A program made the translations under genes and the position numbers. A DNA stretch of 64,000 bases from Jannaschia maritima (lineage in GTDB: Bacteria > Pseudomonadota > Alphaproteobacteria > Rhodobacterales > Rhodobacteraceae), in contig NZ_JARGZA010000006.1 in NCBI RefSeq assembly GCF_030973515.1, positions 62,001 to 126,000 on the forward strand, given 5' to 3'. The notes beneath the pieces were generated by a model, which had not been told where the DNA came from, did not search any database, and saw only the letters and a list, made by a program, of their open reading frames with translations. Each line of letters starts with the position of its first letter. The first letter of the stretch is position 1. Shown piece after piece: positions 36,033 through 44,597 of this stretch.

Positions 36033-36060
36033 GGTGGGCGTGGTGACACCCACCCTACGG
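36033..36060 (-). repeat. REP element 1
   Basis: GGTGGG (36033-36038) pairs with CCCACC (36049-36054), followed by CTACG. On the minus strand it reads GTAG then the hairpin, the orientation recognised by RAYT enzymes. Loop and inner stem are diverged from REP3-5. Confidence 0.7.
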
Positions 36061-36160
36061 GCGATCGACACACCGGTCATCCGCACCAATCCGCCAGCGC
36101 ATCGCCGTGGCGCGCGGCTTGGTGGAACGACGAACACGGCCAATCGACGGACCGCACCCG

Positions 36161-36185
36161 GTAGGTTGGGCCTGCACGGCCCACC
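36161..36185 (+). repeat. REP element 2
   Basis: GTAG head at 36161, then TGGGCC (36167-36172) pairing with GGCCCA (36178-36183). It is a diverged copy on the plus strand. Confidence 0.6.
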
Positions 36186-36209
36186 ATCCGATGGTTCCAC
36201 TATCCCCCC

Positions 36210-36235
36210 GGTGGGCGATGAACGCCCACCCTACG
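36210..36235 (-). repeat. REP element 3, contains the RAYT stop codon
   Basis: GGTGGGCG (36210-36217), loop ATGAA, CGCCCACC (36223-36230), then CTACG. On the minus strand it begins CGTAG. The TAG of this head (36233-36231) is the stop codon of the RAYT gene. Confidence 0.85.
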
Positions 36236-36734
36236 ACCAACCCGTCCAATCCGGCGGCACGTCGCCCGCTGCCACTGCGTCATGAAACGACGAATGGGGC
36301 CAATCGACGGGCCGCTGCACCAAGCCGTGCCGCACGGGGTTCGTCCAACAATACGCCACAGCCGCGCGCATCTGCGCCTCGTCGCGGATCATCCGCTCGA
36401 AGTACCGACGCTGCCATATCCCGCGTTCGCGCCTGCGCGCCTTGCTGTCCGACCGCGCGGGCCGAACGTTCAGGGCGTGCGTGAACCGGGCCTTGATGAC
36501 CTGCCATCGCGTCGGGAAATCGGAGTCATCGTCAGGCAGGGTCCAGATCGCGTGCAGATGATCCGGCAGGATGACGAGCGCGGGACAGGTGAACGGACGC
36601 TCCGCCTGCGTCCGCCTCCACGCATCCCGGAACGCGCAGACCTCGTCGGTCAGCGTGGTTCCCGTCCGGTCGGCCAAAGCGACCGTAAAGAAATAGCTAT
36701 GTCCCGCATGTCGGAAGCGGCGATAGTCCGGCAT
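36231..36734 (-). CDS. REP-associated tyrosine transposase (RAYT, Y1/IS200-like)
   Basis: 167 residues. The HUH motif lies in LPDHLHAIWTLP (His-Leu-His), and the catalytic tyrosine is in AAVAYCWTNPVRHGLV near the C-terminus; GHSYFFTVAL at the N-terminus and RGIWQRRYFERMI are further family marks. RAYTs are single-copy, domesticated relatives of IS200 transposases that bind and cut REP hairpins with a 5' GTAG. REPs flank this gene on both sides, with one overlapping its stop codon, so it forms a REPtron. It appears intact. Confidence 0.92.
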   Translation of the reverse strand: MPDYRRFRHAGHSYFFTVALADRTGTTLTDEVCAFRDAWRRTQAERPFTCPALVILPDHLHAIWTLPDDDSDFPTRWQVIKARFTHALNVRPARSDSKARRRERGIWQRRYFERMIRDEAQMRAAVAYCWTNPVRHGLVQRPVDWPHSSFHDAVAAGDVPPDWTGWS

Positions 36735-36765
36735 GCGCCATCTTCGCCAGAAGACATGAACGAAC

Positions 36766-36791
36766 CGTAGGGTGGGCGTTCATCGCCCACC
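36766..36791 (+). repeat. REP element 4
   Basis: CGTAG head (36766-36770), GGTGGGCG (36771-36778), loop TTCAT, CGCCCACC (36784-36791). It is identical in stem and loop to REP3 and REP5 but opposite in direction. It sits upstream of the RAYT start. Confidence 0.85.
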
Positions 36792-36807
36792 GGTCGGGTC
36801 ATGCCAT

Positions 36808-36833
36808 GGTGGGCGATGAACGCCCACCCTACC
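36808..36833 (-). repeat. REP element 5, contains the stop codon of the next gene
   Basis: GGTGGGCG (36808-36815), loop ATGAA, CGCCCACC (36821-36828), CTACC. Together with REP4, 16 bases away, it forms an inverted REP pair (BIME-like). Its TAG (36831-36829) ends the small membrane protein gene on the minus strand. Confidence 0.85.
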
Positions 36834-37104
36834 GCTTCCCCGACACCGCCCGCACCAACGCCACGACCGCCGCCGCCGCCACCGCGCCCACGACCAGCAG
36901 CAGCACCACGCCGCCCGCGGCCAGCACCGTCACGCCCAGCAGCGCCAGCACGAAGGGGGCCGCCATCGCGGCCACCGCGCCGATGATGCCATAGAGCAGG
37001 ACGCCCCGCCGCAGCAGCATCCCCAGCGCCGCGCCCACGGCGAAGCCGATCACCGCCAGGATCACCAGGGCCGTGATGCCGATGCCGCCCAATACGCCTT
37101 CCAT
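36829..37104 (-). CDS. Small hydrophobic membrane protein
   Basis: 91 residues, nearly all hydrophobic: helices near 7-28 (GITALVILAVIGFAVGAALG), 35-58 and 60-85. Only short charged links (LRRG, VRAVSGKR) interrupt. No family recognised. The start at 37104 gives MEGVLGGIG; the upstream frame adds a poor leader. The stop codon lies in REP5, so the original C-terminus may have been altered by the REP insertion. Confidence 0.6.
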   Translation of the reverse strand: MEGVLGGIGITALVILAVIGFAVGAALGMLLRRGVLLYGIIGAVAAMAAPFVLALLGVTVLAAGGVVLLLVVGAVAAAAVVALVRAVSGKR

Positions 37105-37210
37105 GTGCGATCCCTCCCGCGGTTGCGCCAAGGCCAACGGACGATCCCCCCGGCGGTTCCATTCCGGCCCCGTACACCGACCGTTAACCGCCGCCGCCCA
37201 TCAGGGGGCG

Positions 37211-37951
37211 ATGCGCCCGATCCTCGCCGCCCTGCTCCTGCTGCTCCCGCTCCCCGTCCCGCCCGCCGCCGCCGGGCCCTGGCCGCGCGCGCCCGGCGTG
37301 GCCTACGTGTTCACGGGGTTGGAGCACGAGGTGAACGGCTGGAACGCCCTCTACGTCGAATACGGCCTGCCCTGGCGCGACCTGACCCTGGGGCTGGAGG
37401 CCGGCGCCCGCCTGGCGGGGACGGTCACGGCGAATCCCGACCACCCGATGGAGGGCCGCGCGCGGCTGTTCGTGCGTCTGCCCGTCCTGTCCGGGTCCGA
37501 CCGCCGCGCGGCGCGGCCGCCCTGGCTGGAACCCTGGCTGATGGCGGTGGAGCTGGGCGTGGCCGTGGACCACGACCCCCTGGCGCTGGACCGCGACCTG
37601 CGGCCCGCCCCCTATACGCATCTCCGCGGCAGCCTGGGCGTCACGGTGGGGCGCGGCCTGTCCACGCCCCTGGGCGACGGGTGGACGACAGTCGATCTGC
37701 GCACGACCCTGGGCGGTGGCGACGGCGGCGGCGGACGCCGGACGAAGGCGGCCTGGACCTTGGGCGTGAAGCCGACCCCCCGCATCGCGGTCGACCTGAC
37801 GGTGGCGGCGGAACGCGCGCGCTTCGATTCGTGGTCGGTCGCGCCCAGCGTCCAGATCGGGCTGGGCCGCTTCGGCGACGGTCGGATCGGGGTGATCCAC
37901 AAGGACGACGGCCGCACGCTGATGACCGTGGGCCTGGCGCGGACGTTCTAG
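37211..37951 (+). CDS. Probable outer-membrane beta-barrel protein, unknown
   Basis: 246 residues with signal peptide MRPILAALLLLLPLPVPPAA. The mature part alternates hydrophobic/polar strands (LYVEYGLPWRDLTLGLEAGARL, WTLGVKPTPRIAVDLTVAAER) and ends in a C-terminal phenylalanine (LARTF), the signature for BAM-dependent insertion. The family is not recognised. The stop TAG lies in the CTAG that also borders the insertion sequence; the coding sequence is intact. Confidence 0.65.
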   Translation: MRPILAALLLLLPLPVPPAAAGPWPRAPGVAYVFTGLEHEVNGWNALYVEYGLPWRDLTLGLEAGARLAGTVTANPDHPMEGRARLFVRLPVLSGSDRRAARPPWLEPWLMAVELGVAVDHDPLALDRDLRPAPYTHLRGSLGVTVGRGLSTPLGDGWTTVDLRTTLGGGDGGGGRRTKAAWTLGVKPTPRIAVDLTVAAERARFDSWSVAPSVQIGLGRFGDGRIGVIHKDDGRTLMTVGLARTF

Positions 37952-38729
37952 GCCCTGTTAGACAACCGATCGATGATCGCTGCGATGTGGAGTGCGCCTT
38001 GGTATGAGGCGGCGGTCTTGTCGTATCGTGTGGAGACGGCGCGCCATTCCTTGAGCCTGGCCCAGAGGTTCTCGACCTTGTGGCGGCGGGCATAGGCGCG
38101 ACGGTCGTAGCAGACGGGCGGGTGCGTGCGGTTGGCGGGGACGCATTGATCGGCGCCCGCCTCCTCGATCATCAGCCGCCACGGGCGTGACGAGTAGGCC
38201 CTGTCGCAGACCACGCGCCCTACTTGTCCAAGGGCGGTCACGGTGGCGAGCAGCGAAGGCGCCGCCCGAAGCTCGGAGGCCTGCCCGCACAGCAGGACGA
38301 AGGCCAGCGCGAGGCCGCGCGCGTCGCAGGCCACCACCGCCTTGCTGCCGTAGCCGCCGCGCGACCGCCCGAGGGCATGGGCTATGCGCCCCCTTTTGCC
38401 CCGGCCGCTTTGTGATGGGCGCGGATCGACGTGCCGTCCACGAACACCTCCTCCAACGCAGGACCGCCACCCCACGTCCCGGCGTCGCGGATGTGGGCGA
38501 AGGCGCGCTCCCACACGCCCAGGCGGGACCAGCGGATGTGCAGCTGCGCCGCCCGCCACCACGGTCCGAACCGCCCGGGCAGACTTCGCCACTTCGCCCC
38601 GTTGCGCATCCGCCAGACGATGCCCTCGACCACCGAACGCTCGTCGCGCAACGGACGTCCCGTCCCGGACCGTGCCGCATCCAGGGCCGCCTTCAGCACG
38701 GCCCACTCCTTATCCGTAAGCTCAGACAT
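37948..38729 (-). CDS. IS5/IS427-type transposase made by -1 frameshifting
   Basis: OrfA (38729-38382, 115 aa) begins MSELTDKEWAVLKAAL and supplies the helix-turn-helix region and the first catalytic Asp in VDGTSIRAHH. OrfB lies in the -1 frame and supplies VVCDRAYSS (second Asp) and RRHKVENLWARLKEWR (catalytic Glu). Both frames overlap at A4G5 (38397-38389 on the minus strand), a slippery run where AAA can re-pair one base back. The fused product is about 260 aa. The OrfB stop TAG is contributed by the flanking CTAG rather than the element itself. All DDE residues are present. Confidence 0.85.
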
Positions 38730-38772
38730 GCACCCAGAATCCGCAAGACACGTCAGAGTTCCCTAACAGAGC
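37952..38772 (-). mobile_element. Insertion sequence, IS5 family (IS427-like), 821 bp
   Basis: Ends are GCCCTGTTAG (37952-37961) and the complement of CTAACAGAGC (38763-38772): 10-bp inverted repeats with one mismatch. CTAG occurs immediately outside both ends (37948-37951 and 38773-38776), consistent with a 4-bp target duplication (TA or TAG are also possible). It carries one transposase in two overlapping frames. Length and coding plan fit the IS427 group. It looks complete and young. Confidence 0.85.
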
Positions 38773-38780
38773 CTAGGCCC

Positions 38781-39251
38781 TCACCACCCTTCCGTGCCCG
38801 GCGCGCCCTTCACCGTGCCCCGCAGGTTCGGCGTGACCCACCCGCCATAGAAGTTGCCCGGCTGCGGCTCGACCGCGACGCCGCCGACGCGGCATTCGTC
38901 CATCGCATGCGCATAGATCGCCAGGTGGTCCTTCAAGGCGATGAACCCCGCCGTGGGCGTCGGATAGTCCCACGCGCACCGCGCGGCCGTGATCCCGCCC
39001 GCGGACAGCGACCAGTACCGCGCCGCGCCCTTCCATTCGCAGAAGCTGGTCCCCCCGTCGCGGGTCGACGCCGCGCGGATCGCCTCGCGGGGGATGTAGT
39101 AGGTGGGCGCGTGATGCGTTTCCAGCACGCGCAGGGCGTCGGTCGTGTCGACGATCGGCTCGCCGCCCAGGACGACCTGGACGCGGTGGGGGACGGCTTC
39201 CAGCGATGGGGGGCGGGGATAGGATTGGACGTCTTCGACGGGCAGGCTCAT
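38781..39251 (-). CDS. DUF427 domain protein
   Basis: 156 residues: a DUF427 core with VQVVLGGEPIVDTTDALRVLET, PTYYIPREAI, TSFCEWKGAARYW and AWDYPTPTAGFIALKDHLAIYA. These short beta-tent proteins are widespread; the fold may bind a nucleotide or small molecule, but no enzyme role is settled. ATG 39251 is used; longer frames lack support. The IS ends 8 bases after its stop, so the gene itself is untouched. Confidence 0.88.
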   Translation of the reverse strand: MSLPVEDVQSYPRPPSLEAVPHRVQVVLGGEPIVDTTDALRVLETHHAPTYYIPREAIRAASTRDGGTSFCEWKGAARYWSLSAGGITAARCAWDYPTPTAGFIALKDHLAIYAHAMDECRVGGVAVEPQPGNFYGGWVTPNLRGTVKGAPGTEGW

Positions 39252-39301
39252 CACGGACAGATATGGCCTTCGCGCCGGCGATCCATGCCCCGGTGCCGCC
39301 C

Positions 39302-40006
39302 TCAGGTGATCTTGATGACCCCCGGGTCCAGATCCAGGACATAGCCCTGCCGCGTGATGTTGCGGATCAGCAGCGCCGTGACGATCTGGTTGCCCATCGC
39401 GTCGCGCAGCCGCTTGATCCGCGTGGCCCCCGCCGCCTCGTCGCATTCGGCCGCGGGCTTGCCGCTGACCGTCGCCTCGATCTGCGCGCCGTTCAGGACG
39501 TCGCCGTCCAGGCGCGCTTCGGCCAGCACGGCCAGCGTCTCCATCGCGGCATCGGTCAGCTTCAGCTCGATGTCGTTCAGATAGACGGCGTTCTGCGCGC
39601 GGGCCAGCACCAGCGACGTGACCTGGATTCCCGACCGCTCGATCTCGCCCATGCGCCGGTTCAGCGTCACCGTGGCCGCCAGCAGCGCCAGGCAGGCGAT
39701 CAGCAGGCCGGCGGCGAACAGCAGCAGCACGAAGATCACCACGCGGTACGACGCCAGCACGTCGCTGAACGCGGTGCCCGACTGGGCCAGGATCTCCAGC
39801 AGGCGGATCTCGTTGGGCTGCCGCAGGCCGGCCGTTTCCACGAACAGCCGTTCCACCCGCTGGTTGAACGCGTCCGCGCCGGGCAGGGACGCGAACAGGA
39901 ACACCGCCGTGGCCGCCAGGATCACCACGACCGCGGCCACGCCGACGGTCAGGATCCGGGCGGATCGGGCGCGCGCCTCAGTAACGGAGGAAGTACTGGC
40001 CTGCAC
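39302..40006 (-). CDS. Membrane protein with a C-terminal winged-helix DNA-binding domain
   Basis: About 234 residues from GTG 40006. Two membrane helices (about 20-40, ILTVGVAAVVVILAATAVFLF; about 82-105, VVIFVLLLFAAGLLIACLALL) enclose a short periplasmic loop. Residues 150-230 (LTDAAMETLAVLAEARLDG, GATRIKRLRDAMGNQIV, LLIRNITRQGYVLDLD) resemble the OmpR-type winged helix. In ToxR/CadC regulators the DNA-binding domain is N-terminal, so this order is reversed. The start is uncertain: GGAG lies 10 bases upstream of the GTG, which overlaps the previous gene by 29 bases. Confidence 0.6.
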   Translation of the reverse strand: MQASTSSVTEARARSARILTVGVAAVVVILAATAVFLFASLPGADAFNQRVERLFVETAGLRQPNEIRLLEILAQSGTAFSDVLASYRVVIFVLLLFAAGLLIACLALLAATVTLNRRMGEIERSGIQVTSLVLARAQNAVYLNDIELKLTDAAMETLAVLAEARLDGDVLNGAQIEATVSGKPAAECDEAAGATRIKRLRDAMGNQIVTALLIRNITRQGYVLDLDPGVIKIT

Positions 40007-40256
40007 TTGCGCGCCGCTCCTCCAAGCCGTCGTCGCCGAACACGCCCTCCACCGACAGGAGCTGCCAGCCGTCGCCCAGCCGCGCGCGCAGGGCCGCGGC
40101 GGCGGCATCGGCGTCGCAGGCCCCGTCGGGCAGCGCGATCACGCCGTAATGCAGCCGCAGGGGATCGTCCCGCTTGGCCTTGTAGTCGGCATAGCACGCC
40201 GCCTGCGCGGCACCGGCGCAGCACAGGACGGACAGGATCACGGCGACGCGCAACAT
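39978..40256 (-). CDS. Small exported protein, unknown
   Basis: 92 residues: signal peptide MLRVAVILSVLCCAGAAQAA followed by a compact domain with CYADYKAKRDDPLRLHYGVI, two cysteines, and the ending AGQYFLRY. From memory it belongs to a small conserved family of Rhodobacterales; no function is known. It overlaps the winged-helix gene, suggesting co-transcription. Confidence 0.7.
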   Translation of the reverse strand: MLRVAVILSVLCCAGAAQAACYADYKAKRDDPLRLHYGVIALPDGACDADAAAAALRARLGDGWQLLSVEGVFGDDGLEERRASAGQYFLRY

Positions 40257-40389
40257 GCCCCCTATCTGCGGCAGCGGCGCGCCGCAGGCAATATCGCGCG
40301 CGCCGTCATGCGATGACCGACCGGCGTCATTGCCGTGCGCCCGGACGGCGCCGGATCCCCGGGGGGCACCCCCACCACGGAGACATGCC

Positions 40390-40818
40390 ATGATCCGCAC
40401 CATCCTGACCGCCATCCTTTGCACGGCCCTCGCCCTGCCCGCGACCGCGCAGCAGCAGCGCCCCACGGGACGCGACATGGCCGTCGTCCTGGGCGGCCTG
40501 GTCGCGCTCTATGCCTTGAAGGAGACGATCGACCGGCGGAACGACCGCAAGCGCGCCCGCCGGGAGGCGGCGCGGCCCGAGCCCCGGGCCCACCGGGCCG
40601 ACCGCCGGTTGCGCGCACCCGACCGTTGCCTGCGCGCGCATCGCACCGATCGCGGGGTCGTCCGCGGCTATGGCGCGCGCTGCATGCAGGATCGCGTCGT
40701 CGGGCCCGGCCTCCTGCCGCCGCGATGCCTCCGCCGCCTGCGGACCGATCGCGGGCGGCGCGCGGTCTATGCGCCCCGCTGCCTGCATCGCGAAGGCTGG
40801 CGGGTGGCGCGGCGTTGA
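40390..40818 (+). CDS. Arg-rich exported hypothetical protein
   Basis: 142 residues: signal peptide MIRTILTAILCTALALPATA, a hydrophobic stretch VVLGGLVALYAL, then a very basic tail with repeated RxxRxR and scattered cysteines (DRCLRAH, ARCMQD, PRCLRR, PRCLHR; roughly 20-residue spacing). The four Cys-containing repeats are unusual and may bind metal or form disulfides. No family recognised. ATG 40390 follows GGAGAC 6 bases earlier. Confidence 0.6.
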   Translation: MIRTILTAILCTALALPATAQQQRPTGRDMAVVLGGLVALYALKETIDRRNDRKRARREAARPEPRAHRADRRLRAPDRCLRAHRTDRGVVRGYGARCMQDRVVGPGLLPPRCLRRLRTDRGRRAVYAPRCLHREGWRVARR

Positions 40819-40849
40819 CACCCCCGCCCGGCCCCGCCACCCACGGTCC

Positions 40850-41467
40850 ATGGACGCCCCCGACCTGACCTTCGAGCGGGCCGCCCGCGCGGGCGGCGCG
40901 ACCCTCGTGGCGGGGGTGGACGAGGTCGGGCGCGGCCCCTGGGCCGGTCCCGTCCTGGCCTGCGCCGCCGCGTTGCACGGCCCGCCCCCGCCCGGCCTGG
41001 GGGATTCGAAGGCGCTGACGGCCAGGCGCCGCGCCGCCCTGGTCGGCCCCATCCGCGAGGCGGCCCATCTCGGCATCGGACGGGCGGAGGTGGCCGAGAT
41101 CGACCGCCTGGGCATCGCCGCCGCCACCCGCCTGGCCATGGCCCGCGCCGTCGCCGCCCTGCCCGTGCCGCCCGACCACCTGCTGATCGACGGCCGCGAC
41201 CGGCACGACTGGTGCCCCTGCCCCTTCGTCGCGATCGTGCGCGGCGACGCGCGGTCCGCGAGCATCGCCGCCGCCTCGATCGTGGCCAAGCAGGCACGCG
41301 ACGCCTTGATGGTGTCACTGGCGCAACGATTCCCGGGCTATGGCTGGGACACGAACATGGGCTACGGAACGCCGGTCCACCGCGCGGGCCTGCACGCCCA
41401 AGGGGTTACGCCGCATCACCGCCGGTCCTTCGCGCCGATCCGGGATCTGTTGCGCCCGCGCCTCTGA
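40850..41467 (+). CDS. rnhB: Ribonuclease HII
   Basis: 205 residues. GVDEVGRGPWAGPV carries the first Asp/Glu pair of the DEDD active site; the third and fourth acidic residues are in HLLIDGRD and SIVAKQARD. It removes ribonucleotides and RNA from DNA-RNA hybrids. The neighbour ccrM, 107 bases downstream, is a recurrent pairing in alphaproteobacteria. Confidence 0.94.
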   Translation: MDAPDLTFERAARAGGATLVAGVDEVGRGPWAGPVLACAAALHGPPPPGLGDSKALTARRRAALVGPIREAAHLGIGRAEVAEIDRLGIAAATRLAMARAVAALPVPPDHLLIDGRDRHDWCPCPFVAIVRGDARSASIAAASIVAKQARDALMVSLAQRFPGYGWDTNMGYGTPVHRAGLHAQGVTPHHRRSFAPIRDLLRPRL

Positions 41468-41517
41468 CACGATCCCGCCACAATCGCGCCCCGCCTCCGC
41501 CCCGCGGAGCCCTTTGA

Positions 41518-42678
<1,161 letters not shown>

Positions 42679-42735
42679 CGACGCCACCAGTTACCGCCTG
42701 CGTCTGCTGTCCAATGTCCGGCAGACGCCACCTTA

Positions 42736-42765
42736 CCCCCGCGCCGGACGGTGCGGGGGCTTTTG
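42736..42765 (+). terminator. Rho-independent terminator after ccrM
   Basis: Ten-base stem CCCCCGCGCC (42736-42745) with GGTGCGGGGG (42750-42759), loop GGAC, then CTTTTGG. Confidence 0.85.
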
Positions 42766-42830
42766 GCGTTCAAGGAACGCGCGCGACGGCGTCACGCCGG
42801 ACCCCGCGGACGGACGGCCAGTCCCAAACG

Positions 42831-42854
42831 AAAAAGGCGCCCCAAAGGACGCCC
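42831..42854 (-). terminator. Rho-independent terminator of the small exported protein gene
   Basis: On the minus strand GGGCGTCC, loop, GGGCGCC then TTTTT (42835-42831). It ends the 63-aa gene transcript and faces the ccrM terminator. Confidence 0.75.
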
Positions 42855-42881
42855 TTCCCGCGGTCGAAACGCCTGCGCGGA

Positions 42882-43073
42882 TCAGTCGCTCGCGACGGCG
42901 GCGGCGATCAGGATCAGGGCCAGGATCGGAACGACGATGCCGGCGGACGAGGACGACGTGTCCTCGACGATCACGGCGGGCACGACCGGATCGGGAGGGG
43001 TCTCAAACGTGTTGCCGGCGAAGGCGGTGGTGGCGGCGCCGGAAATGGCGACGGCGAGTGCGAGTTTCTTCAT
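42882..43073 (-). CDS. 63-aa exported or membrane-anchored small protein
   Basis: Signal peptide MKKLALAVAISGAATTAFAG, a short linker (ETPPDPVVPAVIVED), a Ser run and a C-terminal membrane helix (AGIVVPILALILIAAAVASD). It has its own ribosome site (GGAGG, 5 bases upstream) and its own terminator, both arguing for a real, monocistronic gene. Function unknown. Confidence 0.75.
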   Translation of the reverse strand: MKKLALAVAISGAATTAFAGNTFETPPDPVVPAVIVEDTSSSSAGIVVPILALILIAAAVASD

Positions 43074-43219
43074 GTCATCCTCCAAGATGGGCCACCGCCG
43101 CATCGATGTGACGCGCCGTGTGACACCAGAGACGGTACCTCGTGCGAATCGTTAAGCAGCAAGACCCGTTGTTTGCAACGCGGACACGCCCCCGCACCCC
43201 TGCCCCGGGGGCAGTTTCG

Positions 43220-43807
43220 TCATATCAGCAACACCTGCGTCCCGACCCGCGCCATCGAGAACACCTCCGCGATGTGCTCGTTGTAGAGGCCGATGCAGCC
43301 GGACGACGCGCGCCGCCCGATCTTGCGCGGATCGTGCGTGCCGTGGATGCGGTAGTACTTCCAGCCCAGATGCATCGCGTGGGTGCCCAGGGGGTTGTTC
43401 GGTCCCGGCGGGATGTGGGCGGGCAGGCTGGGGTCCCGCCGGCGCATGTTGGGCGTGGGCGTCCAGCCCGGTCCCACCACCATGCGGGTGACGCTGGTGC
43501 GGCCCCGGCGCGTCATGTCCTCCGACATCGGCACGGACGACGGATACAGGTGATACGCGCCGTTCTCCTCCCACATGTGCAGGATGCGGCTGTCGATGTC
43601 GACCAGGATGGCCCCGCGCCGCAGGCTGCCGAAATGCGGACGCCAGTCCTGGGCCTTGAAGCTCATGGTGTTGCGCGGCACGTCGCGGCCCGCCGGACGC
43701 TCGATCGCGATGGGCGGCAGGGTCTGGGCGGCCAGGGGCGCGGCCAGGCTGGCCAGGCCCGCGCCCAGCAGGGCGCGGCGGCTGAGGGTGCGGTTGGGGC
43801 GGTTCAT
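43220..43807 (-). CDS. L,D-transpeptidase (YkuD family), second copy
   Basis: 195 residues. Tat-like N-terminus (MNRPNRTLSRRALLGAGLASLAAPLAA); the YkuD catalytic region is YRIHGTHDPRKIGRRASSGCIGLYNEHI. NPLGTHAMHLGWKYYRIHG is conserved with the first copy. ATG 43807 is chosen over GTG 43813 for spacing to GGGAG. It probably cross-links peptidoglycan or anchors lipoproteins. Confidence 0.92.
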   Translation of the reverse strand: MNRPNRTLSRRALLGAGLASLAAPLAAQTLPPIAIERPAGRDVPRNTMSFKAQDWRPHFGSLRRGAILVDIDSRILHMWEENGAYHLYPSSVPMSEDMTRRGRTSVTRMVVGPGWTPTPNMRRRDPSLPAHIPPGPNNPLGTHAMHLGWKYYRIHGTHDPRKIGRRASSGCIGLYNEHIAEVFSMARVGTQVLLI

Positions 43808-43999
43808 CGGCACAAGTCTCCCGTTCTCGACGACAAGGGGTAGGGCGGGGACCCCCTTTGGGCAACCAATGCGGGCGCAAACGTGAAGTTCCGATTGTCG
43901 CGCCGGGACCCGCGCGGGATTTGCGTGGGCCCCCGTTCGGCGCTAGGTCGCTCGTCACCCGCAACCGCCCCCGCACCGCATCCCCCCCGGAGGATCCGC

Positions 44000-44542
44000 A
44001 TGAACCGTCGCCACGCCCTTCTCCTGCTGACAGGCACAGCCCTGTCCGCCTGCACCACGCCCGCCCCGCCGACCATCGGCCCCGACGGGCAGTTGCTGCC
44101 GCAAGCCTACCGAATCACCGGGGCCGTCGCGCGCGAGATACCCGGAAACGCGCTGCAGGCCGTCAACGCCCTGCGCGCGGGCGCGGGCGCCCCGCCCGTT
44201 CGGCTGGACGACGCGCTGACCCGCGCCGCCCGCGTCCATTCCCGCGACATGAGCCTGCAGAACCGCCCCTGGCACTTCGGCTCGGACGGCACCAACCCGA
44301 TCGACCGTGCCCGCCGCGCGGGATACGGCGGCCGCCTGCTGGGCGAGGCCGTGGCCGAAACGTTCGAAACGGAAACCCAGACCATCGCCGCCTGGGCGCA
44401 GGAACGCGGCACCCGCCGCGTCCTGGTCGACCGGACGGCCACCGACATGGGCTTCTCCTGGTTCCAGGAACCGGGCGGCAAGATCTGGTGGACGCTGAAC
44501 ATGGGCGCGGGCGCGGGCGGCGTCGCGGTGGCCGCGCTCTGA
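44000..44542 (+). CDS. CAP-domain lipoprotein
   Basis: 180 residues. Lipobox LSAC at 16-19 (MNRRHALLLLTGTALSAC), so it is lipidated at Cys19. The CAP/SCP domain shows VNALRAGAGAPPVRLDDALTRAARVHSRDM, HFGSDGTNPIDRARRAGY, GEAVAE and WWTLNMGAG; the putative active His and Glu are kept. Bacterial CAP proteins are poorly understood surface or envelope proteins. It is convergent with the third YkuD gene; a hairpin separates them. Confidence 0.88.
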   Translation: MNRRHALLLLTGTALSACTTPAPPTIGPDGQLLPQAYRITGAVAREIPGNALQAVNALRAGAGAPPVRLDDALTRAARVHSRDMSLQNRPWHFGSDGTNPIDRARRAGYGGRLLGEAVAETFETETQTIAAWAQERGTRRVLVDRTATDMGFSWFQEPGGKIWWTLNMGAGAGGVAVAAL

Positions 44543-44559
44543 CGCGGCGCGGGCGCGCA

Positions 44560-44583
44560 GGGGGCCCGAACCGACGGGCCCCC
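44560..44583. terminator. Bidirectional hairpin between CAP and YkuD genes
   Basis: GGGGGCCC (44560-44567) pairs with GGGCCCCC (44576-44583), perfect 8-bp stem and 8-base loop, between convergent genes. Confidence 0.6.
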
Positions 44584-44597
44584 GATCGCCGCGCCCC

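Larger units (their letters stand above)
35932..36230. other. REP-rich gene-free stretch downstream of the RAYT gene
   Basis: Contains three REP hairpins (36033, 36161 and 36210) and an eroded one near 35960 (GTGGGC...GGCCAC). No protein-coding gene. Confidence 0.7.
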
